From: Halobacillus aidingensis
Lineage (GTDB): Bacteria; Bacillota; Bacilli; Bacillales; Halobacillaceae
Direction of reading: 5' to 3'
Length of the DNA stretch: 64,000 nucleotides
Assembly (NCBI RefSeq): GCF_900104185.1
Contig: NZ_FNIZ01000006.1
Span: forward strand, 69,112 to 133,111
Positions within the stretch are counted from its first letter, which is position 1. Each line of letters begins with the position of its first letter. Positions 36,625-45,464 of the stretch are shown here, one piece after another. The position numbers and the translations under genes were made by a program. The notes below the pieces were generated by a model, which was given only the letters and a program-made list of their open reading frames with translations, searched no databases and was not told where the DNA came from.

Positions 36625-36660
36625 GCCCAGGTATGAGAGCCGTCATACCTGGGTACTTTT
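36625..36660 (-). terminator. Terminator of the IDEAL-domain gene
   Basis: CCCAGGTATGA / TCATACCTGGG hairpin; leftward it is followed by CATTTTTAC. Confidence 0.8.
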
Positions 36661-37114
36661 ACGTGTACATGTTATTCCATTTTTCAGTGAGAAGACGGAA
36701 GGCGTCTTCATCATTTTGATCGATCGCCTTGTCGATGAGGCGTCGAAGGTTGTTTTTTTCTAATTCACGGATGATTTCCTTCACTTCTTTAGATGATTGC
36801 TGACTGATTTCGATCCCCTCTTCATAATACGGCGACACAATCGAATGAAGGTGCTTGATAAATTCAGGCAGTTGGAGTAAATCGGAGACAGAAACATAAA
36901 CCATTTTCTTGCCTCGCTGGAAGACGAATATATCGAAAACGTTATGCACCCGTTGACGATTGCGGTCGATTATAATTTCTCTTGATTCCATTGGGATGAA
37001 CTGATACAACTCGTTGTCAATAAATAGCGAAAAGTACTGGTAGGCTAGAACGACTCGAATGAAGCGTTTGTCTTCTTTAACATAGTATGGTTTAAGCATT
37101 TTTATGTTCAACAT
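36659..37114 (-). CDS. IDEAL domain-containing protein
   Basis: 151 aa. Residues about 1-100 form a mixed alpha/beta region (VVLAYQYFSLFIDNELYQF, VYVSVSDLLQLPEF) and the C-terminus has the short IDEAL helix (LRRLIDKAIDQNDEDAFRLL). IDEAL is a small domain of Bacillaceae proteins of unclear biochemical role, also found at the C-terminus of ComK-related or tetratricopeptide proteins. SD AGGGGTGG before the ATG. Its upstream region carries the six-unit 21-nt tandem array. Confidence 0.75.
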   Translation of the reverse strand: MLNIKMLKPYYVKEDKRFIRVVLAYQYFSLFIDNELYQFIPMESREIIIDRNRQRVHNVFDIFVFQRGKKMVYVSVSDLLQLPEFIKHLHSIVSPYYEEGIEISQQSSKEVKEIIRELEKNNLRRLIDKAIDQNDEDAFRLLTEKWNNMYT

Positions 37115-37253
37115 GGGCCCACCCCTTTTTCGTTAAATCTGAATTTTCAGTATTTTATTCTATTATCGCGTATTTGTCAACAAAATGAAAGCGATTTATA
37201 TGGAATGGGCTGTGGGTGTTCGTTTGTTTTGAGGATGGTGTTGGCGGGTGGGT

Positions 37254-37379
37254 GCATAGTGACTTAAGGATGATGGATAACGACCTAACGAAGCGGAATA
37301 GCGACTTAACGCTGGGGGATAACGACCTAACTGAGGAGCATAGCGCCCTAACGTAGGTTCATAACGACTTAACGTAAAT
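37254..37379. repeat. Tandem array A: six 21-nt units
   Basis: Units begin at 37254, 37275, 37296, 37317, 37338 and 37359, exactly 21 nt apart. Consensus about GGATAACGACTTAACGNAGGN with ATARCGACYTAACG as core. It lies between the start of the IDEAL gene and the terminator of pgcA. Confidence 0.9.
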
Positions 37380-37383
37380 CCAT

Positions 37384-37424
37384 AATAAAAAAAACTCGAT
37401 TCCGCGGGAAACGGAATCGAGGAT
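37384..37424 (-). terminator. Terminator of pgcA
   Basis: CTCGATTCCG / CGGAATCGAG hairpin; leftward it runs into T8. Confidence 0.88.
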
Positions 37425-37431
37425 TAATGAT

Positions 37432-39138
37432 TTAGATGAGCGCATGCAAGCGTTCGTTAACAGTTGCTTTCACTGCGGCCAGTAGTTCTTCACTTTCTTT
37501 TCTAGTCCCGGACTTCACACCGTAATAAAACTTGATCTTCGGTTCTGTGCCTGATGGGCGTAAACAGAACCAGCAATCGTCTTCGAGGATGAACTTGACG
37601 ACATTGGATGTCGGAAGATCGATTTCCTCTTCCGTTCCGTCCTGTACATGTTTACGAATGGTCGTCGCGTAATCTTCGATGGCAACGACTTTCTTTCCAC
37701 CCGCTTGTTTGATTTCAGCGTTACGGAAGTCATCCATGATAGCCTGGATTTGTTCAGTCCCTGATTTCCCTTCGAGCTTCATGGATTGAAGGTCTTCCAG
37801 GAAGTAGCCGTGCTTTTCATACAACTCATCAAGAGCGTCCAGCAACGTTTTGCCTTGATTCTTCCAGTGCGCACCAACTTCTGCTGCAAGGACAGCAGCC
37901 TGGACGGCGTCTTTATCACGGGCAAAGTCTTTGACGAGATACCCGTAGCTTTCCTCATAACCGAACATGAACGTGTGCTCGCCTGTCTGTTCGTATTCAC
38001 GGATCTTTTCACCGATGAACTTGAAGCCTGTCAATGTATCGAGGGAACGGATGCCGTAAGAGTTTGAGATGACCCGACCGAATTCAGACGTTACAATCGT
38101 CTTGATCAGGAGACCGTTTTTCGGCAATTGTTCGGATTGACCGAGGATGTAATCCAGTAAAAGCGCTCCAGTCTGGTTACCTGTAAGGACGACATATTCG
38201 CCTTTTTCGTTCGGAACAGCAATCCCAAGGCGGTCGGCATCAGGATCTGTCGCCATCAATAAGTCAGCACCGATGGCTTTCCCTTGTTCAATCGCCATTT
38301 CGAAAGCCTGATGTTCCTCAGGGTTCGGAGATGCGACGGTAGAAAATTCAGGATCCGGCTTCGCTTGTTCTTCTACGATATGAATAGACGTGAATCCACT
38401 TTGCTCCAGTCCTTTTTCCACAAGATCACGAGCGGTTCCGTGCAGTGGTGTGAACACGAGGGATAGGTCCTTTTTGATATCCGGCTGGACGGTTACACCT
38501 TTCAGTGCTTCCAGATAAGCCGCATCAACTTCATCATCAATCCAGCGAAGCAGTCCTTTTTCTTCAAGCTCCTGCTGATCAGCTGCTTCGACTTTCAATT
38601 CGTTTTCCACTTTGTTTACAAAATCAATCATGATTTCCGCCTGCTCAGGAGGAAGTTGACCGCCGTCCTCGTTGTAGGCTTTGAAACCATTGTATTCCGG
38701 AGGGTTGTGGCTTGCCGTTACGACAACGCCTGCCGCAGCGTTCAAATGACGGACAGCGAAAGATAATTCCGGTGTCGGTCTTAAGGACGTGAATACGTAA
38801 GAAGGAATGCCGTGGTGACCAAGGACACGAGCGGTTTCAACAGCAAACTCCTTGGACATATATCGAGAGTCATAAGCGATCGCTACGCCCCTGTTGGACA
38901 AGCCCTGATCGTTGACATACGTAGCCAGACCCTCGGCTGCTTTTCTCACCGTGTAGATGTTCATGCGGTTTGTTCCTGGTCCGAGCTTTCCGCGCATTCC
39001 ACCTGTCCCGAATTCCAGGTTCTTGTAGAAAGCATCTTCCAAAGATTGCTCATCTGATGTTAGTTCTTCTAGATTTGATGCAAGATCGGCATCAAGTTCG
39101 GTAAATTCTTTCCAACGGTTGTAATCATTTTTCCACAT
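37432..39138 (-). CDS. pgcA: Alpha-phosphoglucomutase / phosphomannomutase PgcA
   Basis: 568 aa from ATG 39138 (GAAGGAG 8 nt upstream; an earlier in-frame ATG lacks SD). Four-domain phosphohexomutase: catalytic phosphoserine Ser143 in VTASHNPPEYNG, metal loop DPDADRLG, sugar-binding GYEESYGY, phosphate-binding RPSGTEPKIKFYY. It interconverts glucose-6-P and glucose-1-P, feeding UDP-glucose and wall glycan synthesis (teichoic acid glucosylation and glycolipids in B. subtilis). Monocistronic, with its own terminator. Confidence 0.93.
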   Translation of the reverse strand: MWKNDYNRWKEFTELDADLASNLEELTSDEQSLEDAFYKNLEFGTGGMRGKLGPGTNRMNIYTVRKAAEGLATYVNDQGLSNRGVAIAYDSRYMSKEFAVETARVLGHHGIPSYVFTSLRPTPELSFAVRHLNAAAGVVVTASHNPPEYNGFKAYNEDGGQLPPEQAEIMIDFVNKVENELKVEAADQQELEEKGLLRWIDDEVDAAYLEALKGVTVQPDIKKDLSLVFTPLHGTARDLVEKGLEQSGFTSIHIVEEQAKPDPEFSTVASPNPEEHQAFEMAIEQGKAIGADLLMATDPDADRLGIAVPNEKGEYVVLTGNQTGALLLDYILGQSEQLPKNGLLIKTIVTSEFGRVISNSYGIRSLDTLTGFKFIGEKIREYEQTGEHTFMFGYEESYGYLVKDFARDKDAVQAAVLAAEVGAHWKNQGKTLLDALDELYEKHGYFLEDLQSMKLEGKSGTEQIQAIMDDFRNAEIKQAGGKKVVAIEDYATTIRKHVQDGTEEEIDLPTSNVVKFILEDDCWFCLRPSGTEPKIKFYYGVKSGTRKESEELLAAVKATVNERLHALI

Positions 39139-39416
39139 GCACAACACTCCTTCGTGATTATTTTTCATTAACTATTTAGGGAAGTCATTTTCTAAGAGCG
39201 GAAATTCGTCTAGTGACAGGTGAATCAGCCCAGCCCGACATAGGATTCCTACTCGTTCTTCTCTAGTTCTTTTCATTCGCCACTATTTGGTGGAATTCCT
39301 GTTTTTTCGGCGCATTTAGATAGAAATCTTTTCATTTTCTTAACCTTTTACACCGAGACGCTAATAAACTATGTAACCGCTCCTATTATTGTAACATTTT
39401 AGTAGGAGGGTTCTCT

Positions 39417-39548
39417 TATGGAAATATATGTATGACCTGGTACACCTTTTATTACCATCAATAGAATAAGGCCTGTTTATGGGGATTCTATTATACGAAT
39501 TGTTGATGGTAATATTTGTATGACCTGGTCTCCCTATCATTTCCATAA
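39417..39548. mobile_element. MITE-like palindromic element built with the REP core
   Basis: About 130 bp bounded by TTATGGAAAT / ATTTCCATAA. Inside are two direct copies of GTATGACCTGGT (39430 and 39518) flanking a nested inverted repeat: ATTACCATCAA (39451) with TTGATGGTAAT (39503), and AATAGAAT with ATTCTATT. No coding capacity. It shares the ACCTGGT core with the other REP-like copies and the RAYT locus. Confidence 0.7.
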
Positions 39549-39591
39549 AAAAAAGAAGGTCGCTGAGGTAGGCTAGCGGCCTTCTTCCTTT
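39546..39591. terminator. Hairpin terminator downstream of the RHH-like gene
   Basis: AAGAAGGTCGCT / AGCGGCCTTCTT with an A-run on the left, so it fits leftward transcription. Confidence 0.75.
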
Positions 39592-39609
39592 CCTGCTCCA
39601 TGTGTGATT

Positions 39610-39849
39610 TTAATCTGAGGGGAAAAAATTAAGTAGGGATTTGTGGATTTCACCACAAACTTCCATATGCATCGTATCTTGATTACAAACATTTTCTTTT
39701 TCTTTGTGTACTCGATAGGCCGTCCTCATGCCTTCTCGAATAAATTCATCTTTTCTCGTATATACACCCCATTTCTGTACAAGATCATTAATGTAACGAT
39801 CGTAAAGCATTAATGAAATTGGCAGCATCGGGGGTTCACCATATTTCAT
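39610..39849 (-). CDS. Small protein, ribbon-helix-helix-like
   Basis: 79 aa from ATG 39849, 8 nt after GGAGGT (a GTG 9 nt earlier is inside the SD). The segment LPISLMLYDRYINDLVQKWG then VYTRKDEFIREGMRTAYRV has the strand-helix-turn-helix pattern of RHH regulators (RKDEFIREGMR resembles RSEFIREAIR). The rest is a Met/Cys/His-rich tail. No toxin neighbour. Lies among REP-like fragments. Confidence 0.6.
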   Translation of the reverse strand: MKYGEPPMLPISLMLYDRYINDLVQKWGVYTRKDEFIREGMRTAYRVHKEKENVCNQDTMHMEVCGEIHKSLLNFFPSD

Positions 39850-40106
39850 ACTTTCCACCTCCTGGAATATATTTTCATATTAGTTATAAAGTACCTTGCA
39901 TGAATAGTCAATATATCCTAATCTTCTTCTGTTTTCGACCTTACAAAATTTACAATAAATTATTCTAAAAAAATGTATTTTCCCCCTTAATATATATTCA
40001 GAATTTAGTTTCTTTGAATAAAAGTAGCCATAAAACTCTTTTTTCAGCTTTTTATTAACTAATTGTAAATGTTCTGTAAATTCCTTTAATCTACCTTCCA
40101 TAATAT

Positions 40107-40180
40107 GTATGACCTGCTCACTATAAAAAGTGTCTATAATGGGAAGTTTGACTTCCATTTATTGGTGTACCAGGTCATAC
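40107..40180. repeat. REP-like inverted pair, copy 3
   Basis: GTATGACCTGCTCAC (40107) and GGTGTACCAGGTCATAC (40164) in inverse orientation, enclosing about 42 bp that contain a small hairpin GGAAGT/ACTTCC. Confidence 0.75.
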
Positions 40181-40216
40181 AATATCTGGATATTAAAATC
40201 GTCGGATAATTCGGTC

Positions 40217-40245
40217 TTGTGCTTCAATTTCCTTTCCGTTACAAT
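40217..40245 (+). promoter_or_regulatory. SigA-type promoter of the threonine operon
   Basis: TTGTGC, 17 nt, TACAAT, about 50 nt upstream of hom. No T-box or attenuator was seen in the short leader. Confidence 0.6.
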
Positions 40246-40297
40246 GTCCTTTATACAAAGAATAATGTTTATTTCAAGTAGACAAGGAGTGTGAACG

Positions 40298-41590
40298 ATG
40301 AATAAAGCCATTACCGTAGGACTACTAGGACTTGGAACGGTCGGAAGTGGAGTGATTGAGATCCTCCGCGATCATAAAGAACGCATTGAACATAAGACAG
40401 GGTGTGATGTCACGATTAAGTCTGTGCTCGTCAGTGACATGTCTAAGCCCCGCGAGGTTCCGGCTGAGACCCAGTTGACGGATCAGTACCAGGATATTAC
40501 GAGAGATCCGGAGATTGATGTCATCGTAGAGGTGATGGGTGGGATCGATCACACGCTTACTATATTATTAGAAGCGATTGAACACGGGAAACATATCGTA
40601 ACGGCGAACAAGGATCTTGTCGCCCAGCACGGAGAGCAACTTTTCGAAGCTTGCCAGAAGCATAATTGCGACTTGTATTATGAAGCGAGTGTGGCCGGTG
40701 GCATTCCGATCATCCGTTCGATCATGGATGGCTTGTCCTCCGATCGTATTACAAAGATGATGGGAATCGTCAACGGGACGACAAACTACATCATGACGAA
40801 GATGGCGCAGGACGGCGTTGATTTTGACAGCGTCTTGAAGGAAGCGCAGGACCTAGGTTTCGCAGAGGCAGATCCGACAGCTGATGTGGACGGTCTGGAT
40901 GCGGCTAGAAAGATGACAATTCTATCAATCTTAGGTTTTTCTATGCCTTATAGTTTAGAAGATGTGGATATCAAAGGAATCCGTGGCATTTCTTCTGATG
41001 ATATTACCTACGCGGAAGAGCTGGGGTATCGCATCAAGCTCATCGGAATTGCGGAAAATAACCACAACGGAGTTTCTGTCAGCGTTGAACCGACACTGCT
41101 TCCACTCGAGCATCCATTATCTGCTGTTAACGATGAATTCAATGCGGTTTACGTTTATGGAGATGCTGTTGGCGAAACGATGTTTTATGGACCAGGCGCA
41201 GGGAAGCTGCCGACAGCTACAGCCGTTGTTGCTGACCTGATTGCTGTTCTGAAAAACATTCGCCTTGGTACGACAGGTACGGCGTATGTACAGCCGCAAT
41301 TTCCGAAGCAGGTTAAAGCGAAAAAAGATCAGCTGACGAAGAAGTATATCCGTCTTCACGTCGATGACAAAGCTGGAATGCTGAACGACTTGACGAACAT
41401 TTTCGCTCAATATGACCTCTCCTTCGATCAGTTCACCCAGCGTTCCACCGACCAGGAAGGTGAACGTGAATTGATGATGGTGACTCATCAGGTGAGTGAG
41501 GAAGATTTTGAAAAAGCGATTCAGGACATAGAGTCGCTCGATTCTGTAAGAAGCATCGACAGCATATTCCGTGTAGAAGGAGGAAACTGA
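40298..41590 (+). CDS. hom: Homoserine dehydrogenase with ACT domain
   Basis: 430 aa. N-terminal NAD(P)-binding [12 protein letters not shown]; substrate domain with [32 protein letters not shown] and [18 protein letters not shown]-terminal ACT domain from about 350 ([20 protein letters not shown]), the usual site of threonine feedback control. Reduces aspartate semialdehyde to homoserine. First gene of hom-thrC-thrB; 1 bp before thrC. SD AAGGAG. Confidence 0.95.
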   Translation: MNKAITVGLLGLGTVGSGVIEILRDHKERIEHKTGCDVTIKSVLVSDMSKPREVPAETQLTDQYQDITRDPEIDVIVEVMGGIDHTLTILLEAIEHGKHIVTANKDLVAQHGEQLFEACQKHNCDLYYEASVAGGIPIIRSIMDGLSSDRITKMMGIVNGTTNYIMTKMAQDGVDFDSVLKEAQDLGFAEADPTADVDGLDAARKMTILSILGFSMPYSLEDVDIKGIRGISSDDITYAEELGYRIKLIGIAENNHNGVSVSVEPTLLPLEHPLSAVNDEFNAVYVYGDAVGETMFYGPGAGKLPTATAVVADLIAVLKNIRLGTTGTAYVQPQFPKQVKAKKDQLTKKYIRLHVDDKAGMLNDLTNIFAQYDLSFDQFTQRSTDQEGERELMMVTHQVSEEDFEKAIQDIESLDSVRSIDSIFRVEGGN

Positions 41591-41591
41591 C

Positions 41592-42647
41592 ATGTGGCGT
41601 GGATTGATTCATGAGTATGGAGAGTTTTTACCCGTTTCCGAAAAAACACCAAAGCTGACGTTGCATGAGGGGAATACTCCTCTCCTTCCGATTCCGTCCA
41701 TCTCGCAGGACCTTGGAATTGAAGGCTATGTAAAAATTGAAGGAGCGAACCCGACAGGCTCCTTCAAGGACCGCGGTATGGTGATGGCGATGGCAAAAGC
41801 GATCGAGGAAGGTTCAGAGGCTGTCATTTGTGCTTCAACAGGGAACACTTCCGCTTCGGCTGCTGCGTTTGCCGCCCGGGCAGGGCTGCGCTGCATCGTT
41901 GTCATTCCTGATGGGAAAATCGCAGAAGGAAAACTGGCGCAGGCTGTCATGTACGGCGCGGAAATTTTTGCAATCAAAGGGAACTTTGATGACGCTCTTC
42001 GTATGGTCCGGAAAATGGCGGAGAATGAACCTGTTACACTCGTGAACTCTGTGAACCCTTACCGCATCGAAGGTCAGAAAACGGCCGCATTCGAAGTCTG
42101 TGATGCTCTTGGCTCTGCACCGGATATATTAAGCATCCCGGTTGGTAATGCCGGCAACATTACAGCGTACTGGAAAGGGTTCAAAGAATACAATGAGCGA
42201 CATGGTTCCGGTCTGCCACAGATGATGGGCTTTGAGGCGAGCGGTTCTGCAGCGATTGTACGTAACCAGATCATCGAAGATCCGGAAACACTGGCGACAG
42301 CGATCCGGATCGGTAACCCGGCAAGCTGGGATAAAGCATTGAGCGCACGCGATGAATCGAATGGTCTGATTGATGAAGTCACGGACGAAGAAATCGTTGA
42401 AGCCTATCAATATTTAGCGGAAAAAGAGGGCGTGTTCGCTGAGCCGGCCTCCTGTGCTTCCATCGCAGGTATGATCAAAAAAGTGAAAGACGGCACGATT
42501 CCACAAGGTTCTAAAATCGTTCATGTGTTAACAGGGAACGGGTTGAAGGATCCAACCACAGCGATGGAACAGAGTCCGGTCAAACCGACGCTCATTGAAA
42601 ATGACTACAACATTTTCGCTTCTGCAGTGACAGGTGTCCAATCATGA
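41592..42647 (+). CDS. thrC: Threonine synthase
   Basis: 351 aa, short-form PLP enzyme. PLP Lys59 in [10 protein letters not shown]; phosphate-binding [31 protein letters not shown]. Converts O-phosphohomoserine to threonine. Its stop overlaps the thrB start by 4 bp. SD AAGGAGG at the end of hom. Confidence 0.95.
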   Translation: MWRGLIHEYGEFLPVSEKTPKLTLHEGNTPLLPIPSISQDLGIEGYVKIEGANPTGSFKDRGMVMAMAKAIEEGSEAVICASTGNTSASAAAFAARAGLRCIVVIPDGKIAEGKLAQAVMYGAEIFAIKGNFDDALRMVRKMAENEPVTLVNSVNPYRIEGQKTAAFEVCDALGSAPDILSIPVGNAGNITAYWKGFKEYNERHGSGLPQMMGFEASGSAAIVRNQIIEDPETLATAIRIGNPASWDKALSARDESNGLIDEVTDEEIVEAYQYLAEKEGVFAEPASCASIAGMIKKVKDGTIPQGSKIVHVLTGNGLKDPTTAMEQSPVKPTLIENDYNIFASAVTGVQS

Positions 42648-43555
42648 GCCGGTTTCAAATCCGAGTGCCTGCGACATCCGCAAACCTTGGCCCGGGATTT
42701 GATTCTGTCGGCATTGCCCTATCAAAATACGTGACGCTTGACTGTCAGCCGGCCGATGAGTGGTTTTTTTCCGTTCCTGAAGAAGACCAGCCCTACATTC
42801 CTTCGGGTAAAAGCAACCTGATTTATAAAACGGCGTTATTCACAGCAGAAGCCATGGGTTATGAAGAGCTTCCTTCGACCCATGTAGAGCTAACGAATGA
42901 TGTGCCGATCGCCCGCGGCCTCGGCAGCTCATCGACCGCCGTCGTCGGAGGCATTGAACTGGCCGATCATCTCCTCGGGCTCGGCTTGAGCCGTTATGAG
43001 AAGTTCAAAATCGCCTGCGAAATCGAGGGCCACCCCGACAATGTAGGGCCAGCGATCTTTGGTGGAATCATGGTGTCCAATTACGATGGCGAGCATTTGG
43101 ATTATGTCCATTTTACAGAAGGAATGGATGATTTGACCTGGCTCGCGATCATTCCGGACTATCATTTAGAAACAGAAAAAGCCCGTGGATTGCTGCCTGT
43201 GGAAATGGACTACAAACAGGCGGTCAACAATAGCGGGAGCGCCAATGTCCTCGTCGCCGCATTAGCTACGAAAAATTGGGCGCTTGCCGGCAAAATGATG
43301 CAGAGCGACCGCTGGCATCAGCCTTACCGGCAGGTTCTCATCCCCGGCTTTTCTTCTTTTAAAGAGATCCTGGAAAAAGAACAATCGCTCGGCCACTACA
43401 TCAGTGGGGCAGGACCGACCACCGTCGCCCTTTTTGATGTATGGGATGAAGGTAAACGAAAACGGCTTGAATTGGCTCTGGAAGATTATCAAGTTGAACC
43501 GCTCCAAGTGAATCTGAGTGGTGCGGAAACATTCGTATTAGCTCCTGAAAAATAG
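42644..43555 (+). CDS. thrB: Homoserine kinase
   Basis: 303 aa, GHMP kinase: N-terminal [22 protein letters not shown]-binding [30 protein letters not shown] and C-terminal [13 protein letters not shown]. Phosphorylates homoserine for ThrC. Last gene of the operon (order hom-thrC-thrB as in B. subtilis), followed by a strong terminator. Confidence 0.95.
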   Translation: MSRFQIRVPATSANLGPGFDSVGIALSKYVTLDCQPADEWFFSVPEEDQPYIPSGKSNLIYKTALFTAEAMGYEELPSTHVELTNDVPIARGLGSSSTAVVGGIELADHLLGLGLSRYEKFKIACEIEGHPDNVGPAIFGGIMVSNYDGEHLDYVHFTEGMDDLTWLAIIPDYHLETEKARGLLPVEMDYKQAVNNSGSANVLVAALATKNWALAGKMMQSDRWHQPYRQVLIPGFSSFKEILEKEQSLGHYISGAGPTTVALFDVWDEGKRKRLELALEDYQVEPLQVNLSGAETFVLAPEK

Positions 43556-43556
43556 C

Positions 43557-43597
43557 AAAGAGAACCAGCTGGATCATCCGCTGGTTCTCTTTTTTGC
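43557..43597 (+). terminator. Terminator of the thr operon
   Basis: AAAGAGAACCAGC / GCTGGTTCTCTTTTTT. Confidence 0.9.
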
Positions 43598-43636
43598 TTT
43601 CTTTTCAAAGGTTCCCCATTTCTGTGGATCGTGATT

Positions 43637-43699
43637 TTTGGTGCGACCTGCGCTCCCTTTGGCGCGATCCGGCTTCCCTTTGGCGCGATCTGGCCTCCC
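43637..43699. repeat. Tandem array B: three 21-nt units plus a partial
   Basis: Units at 43637, 43658 and 43679, consensus TTTGGCGCGATCTGGCYTCCC; after a 7-nt insertion a partial unit TTTGGCGCGC follows at 43707. It lies between the converging thr operon and vanZ-like gene. Confidence 0.85.
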
Positions 43700-43741
43700 T
43701 TCTCCCTTTGGCGCGCTATATATCAGAACGAACATCCAGCA

Positions 43742-44236
43742 TTAACGTTTAAGATTCCTTTTTCTTAAGAAAAAGAAAAGAATCAAGCAGACCCCGATCA
43801 AACCACCTACACTATCCAACACCACATCCCCAACATAGGGTGTGCGGTTTGGCGTGAGCGACTGGTGAAACTCGTCAAAACAAGCATAGAGAACGGTGAT
43901 TATGTAAGAAACGATCACCTTTCTATTAAATCTCCAATTAGTGTTGTGATGAAAAGCGAGAAATGTTGTGACCATGAGGAGGAAAAATACGGCCAAGTGG
44001 GCGACTTTCCGAATGAGAAACTCAAGCATTCCATCGACTCCACGGTTTTCTATATTGATCGTCTCCCCGTAATAGGTAAATTCAATCAGAGACAGAAATG
44101 GTTTTAATAGGTCCAAATTCATATAAAAATTCATTGTTGGACGTAGGTCTTGTTGTTCATAAGGTTGGGAAGAAAAGAAAAAAATCAACCCCATTACACC
44201 CAGGGGTAATAAACTATAAATAACTCTCTTAAACAA
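43742..44236 (-). CDS. VanZ family membrane protein
   Basis: 164 aa, about four to five transmembrane segments. VanZ-like features: IFFFSSQPYEQQ near the N-terminus, RKVAHLAVFFLLM and YACFDEFHQSLTPNRTPYVGDVVLDSVGGLIG. VanZ proteins are of unsettled function; some give low-level resistance to glycopeptides. The start is uncertain: the longest form begins at a TTG without SD, and an ATG 42 nt inside is possible. Confidence 0.85.
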   Translation of the reverse strand: MFKRVIYSLLPLGVMGLIFFFSSQPYEQQDLRPTMNFYMNLDLLKPFLSLIEFTYYGETINIENRGVDGMLEFLIRKVAHLAVFFLLMVTTFLAFHHNTNWRFNRKVIVSYIITVLYACFDEFHQSLTPNRTPYVGDVVLDSVGGLIGVCLILFFFLRKRNLKR

Positions 44237-44394
44237 AATAAGTCACACTTTCTATTATCATTTCTTTTGACATACCTAATAGTTTACAACAACTGTAAGT
44301 AAATTTAAAAGATTTAAAGAATTACTAACTCCTACTATTATTATGAGTGAAATTTGTATACAATGTTACTAGAAAATAAAAAGGGGGATTCGAA

Positions 44395-44775
44395 ATGGCG
44401 AAGAAGAGTAAGCAGTACGACTATGACCTCAGCGAAGTAAAGCGTCTGATCGGCGAGACAGATAAAAACTACCGAGAAATCGCTGCTGAGACAGGATGCC
44501 CGTATGCGAGCGTCGTGTATCACGGTCGTAAGATTCGCGGACGCGTCAATCGTATGCGTCAGGAAGATATGATTGAAGAACAACCACAATCGTTTTTGTC
44601 TATTAAAGAAGATCAAAATACATCAGAGGATGCGACTATGTTGTCTGGCGGGACGACGCTGAGCATATCCAGAAATGACGTCCATATCCAGGATGCAGAG
44701 CAAGAAGCTGCCCGCATGATTAAAGCGGCACGCGCCTTGGGACTGAGCAAAATTAACATAACTATTAATAGATAA
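44395..44775 (+). CDS. Putative HTH protein, 126 aa
   Basis: ATG after GGGGG (7-8 nt). Residues about 10-50 suggest a helix-turn-helix: LSEVKRLIGETDKNYREIAAE then TGCPYASVVYHGRKIRGRVN, similar to resolvase/Trp-repressor-like sequence readers. The C-terminal part ends QEAARMIKAARALGLSKINITI. No close family recognised. It sits beside two sigma-like genes; co-regulation is inferred only. Confidence 0.6.
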   Translation: MAKKSKQYDYDLSEVKRLIGETDKNYREIAAETGCPYASVVYHGRKIRGRVNRMRQEDMIEEQPQSFLSIKEDQNTSEDATMLSGGTTLSISRNDVHIQDAEQEAARMIKAARALGLSKINITINR

Positions 44776-44779
44776 GCGC

Positions 44780-44812
44780 AAAGTCTCGGGGCCTTCTCCG
44801 GGGCTTTTTACA
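44780..44812 (+). terminator. Terminator of the HTH gene
   Basis: AAAGTCTCGG pairs with CCGGGGCTTT (two G-U pairs) followed by TT; overlaps the end of the converging sigma-like gene. Confidence 0.65.
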
Positions 44813-45302
44813 TGTTCGTTCCAAGTTCCTTCAGTTTTTTCCTTGCGTGTCTGCCCCAGTTTTTCACGGCGTCCGGGGTTACTTTTTCCAAATGGGCAAT
44901 TTGCGCAATGGAACGGTCCATGATGATATAGTGATACACCCACTTCCACTGGTTAGGTGTGAGGCTCGCCTTCACCTGTTTCCATAGAAGTTCATCCGTA
45001 ATCTCGTCTTCCCATGTATCGCGCCCTTCCTGCACCATCTGCTCGGCGATCTCTTCTTCCTGTTCATACGTTCTTGAGTCTTTGCGAATTTTATCAATCA
45101 AGGCGTTGCGGACTTTCCAGTGCATGTATGACTTCAATGTTCCCGCTTCTGGGTCGTATGTACGGTAGGCATTCCATAAAGCAAAAAGACCTTCGGCATA
45201 AAAGTCTCCATTTCTGTCCCAGATGTTCAGCTTATGAATATGGTAATGGATCAAATCTTCACTTTCTGATACTAGTCTTTCAAACATTTCATCTGTGACC
45301 AC
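44808..45302 (-). CDS. Sigma-70 family RNA polymerase sigma factor (short, SigH/ECF-like)
   Basis: 164 aa from GTG 45302, 7 nt after AGGAGGG; longer readings upstream have no SD. Region 2: DFYAEGLFALWNAYRTYDPE then LKSYMHWKVRNALIDKIRKD. Region 4: LTPNQWKWVYHYIIMDRS, AQIAHLEKVTPDAVKNWGRH. No region 3 or 1.1. No anti-sigma factor is next to it. It diverges from another sigma-like gene with about 160 bp between them, and both have the same SD context (GGAGNGTGTC). Likely controls a specialised regulon, possibly including the divergent operon. Confidence 0.8.
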   Translation of the reverse strand: MVTDEMFERLVSESEDLIHYHIHKLNIWDRNGDFYAEGLFALWNAYRTYDPEAGTLKSYMHWKVRNALIDKIRKDSRTYEQEEEIAEQMVQEGRDTWEDEITDELLWKQVKASLTPNQWKWVYHYIIMDRSIAQIAHLEKVTPDAVKNWGRHARKKLKELGTNM

Positions 45303-45464
45303 GACACACCCTCCTAAATAATCCTTCATACTATAATCGATAGAAAAAAGGGTTTTGGTGTCATGATTTTGCAAATTTTTCAATTTTTCTCTAGGGAAAA
45401 ATTGATTTTCGCTTCCCATTCATTGGGAAATACAGGATAATAGATATATAGAAAGGAGTGTGTC

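Larger units (their letters stand above)
39139..39609. other. Intergenic region upstream of pgcA with a MITE-like element
   Basis: About 470 bp. The left 270 bp hold the pgcA promoter region and show nothing else; the right part carries the palindromic element and the terminator listed separately. Confidence 0.5.
39850..40297. other. Intergenic region with REP-like fragments and the hom promoter
   Basis: About 450 bp. A possible 92-codon ORF (40158-39880) has no SD and was not accepted. The region contains the inverted REP pair at 40107-40180 and the thr operon promoter. Confidence 0.5.

Noticed and set aside
36625-36654. CCCAGGTATGA/TCATACCTGGG hairpin as another REP copy
   Set aside because: Core differs (TCATACCTGG versus TATGACCTGG) and it is well explained as the terminator of the IDEAL gene.
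37254-37379. Array A as a CRISPR
   Set aside because: Unit of 21 nt has no separate repeat and 30-nt spacer, and there are no cas genes.
39361-39546. 61-codon ORF over the MITE-like element
   Set aside because: It reads through the palindromes and has no SD; explained by the repeat.
39880-40158. 92-codon ORF on the minus strand starting within the REP-like pair
   Set aside because: No SD, low-complexity Lys/Tyr/Phe composition, and the first codons come from the repeat; judged non-coding.
40181-40297. T-box or other riboswitch before hom
   Set aside because: Leader after the TACAAT box is only about 50 nt, with no T-box sequence or terminator.
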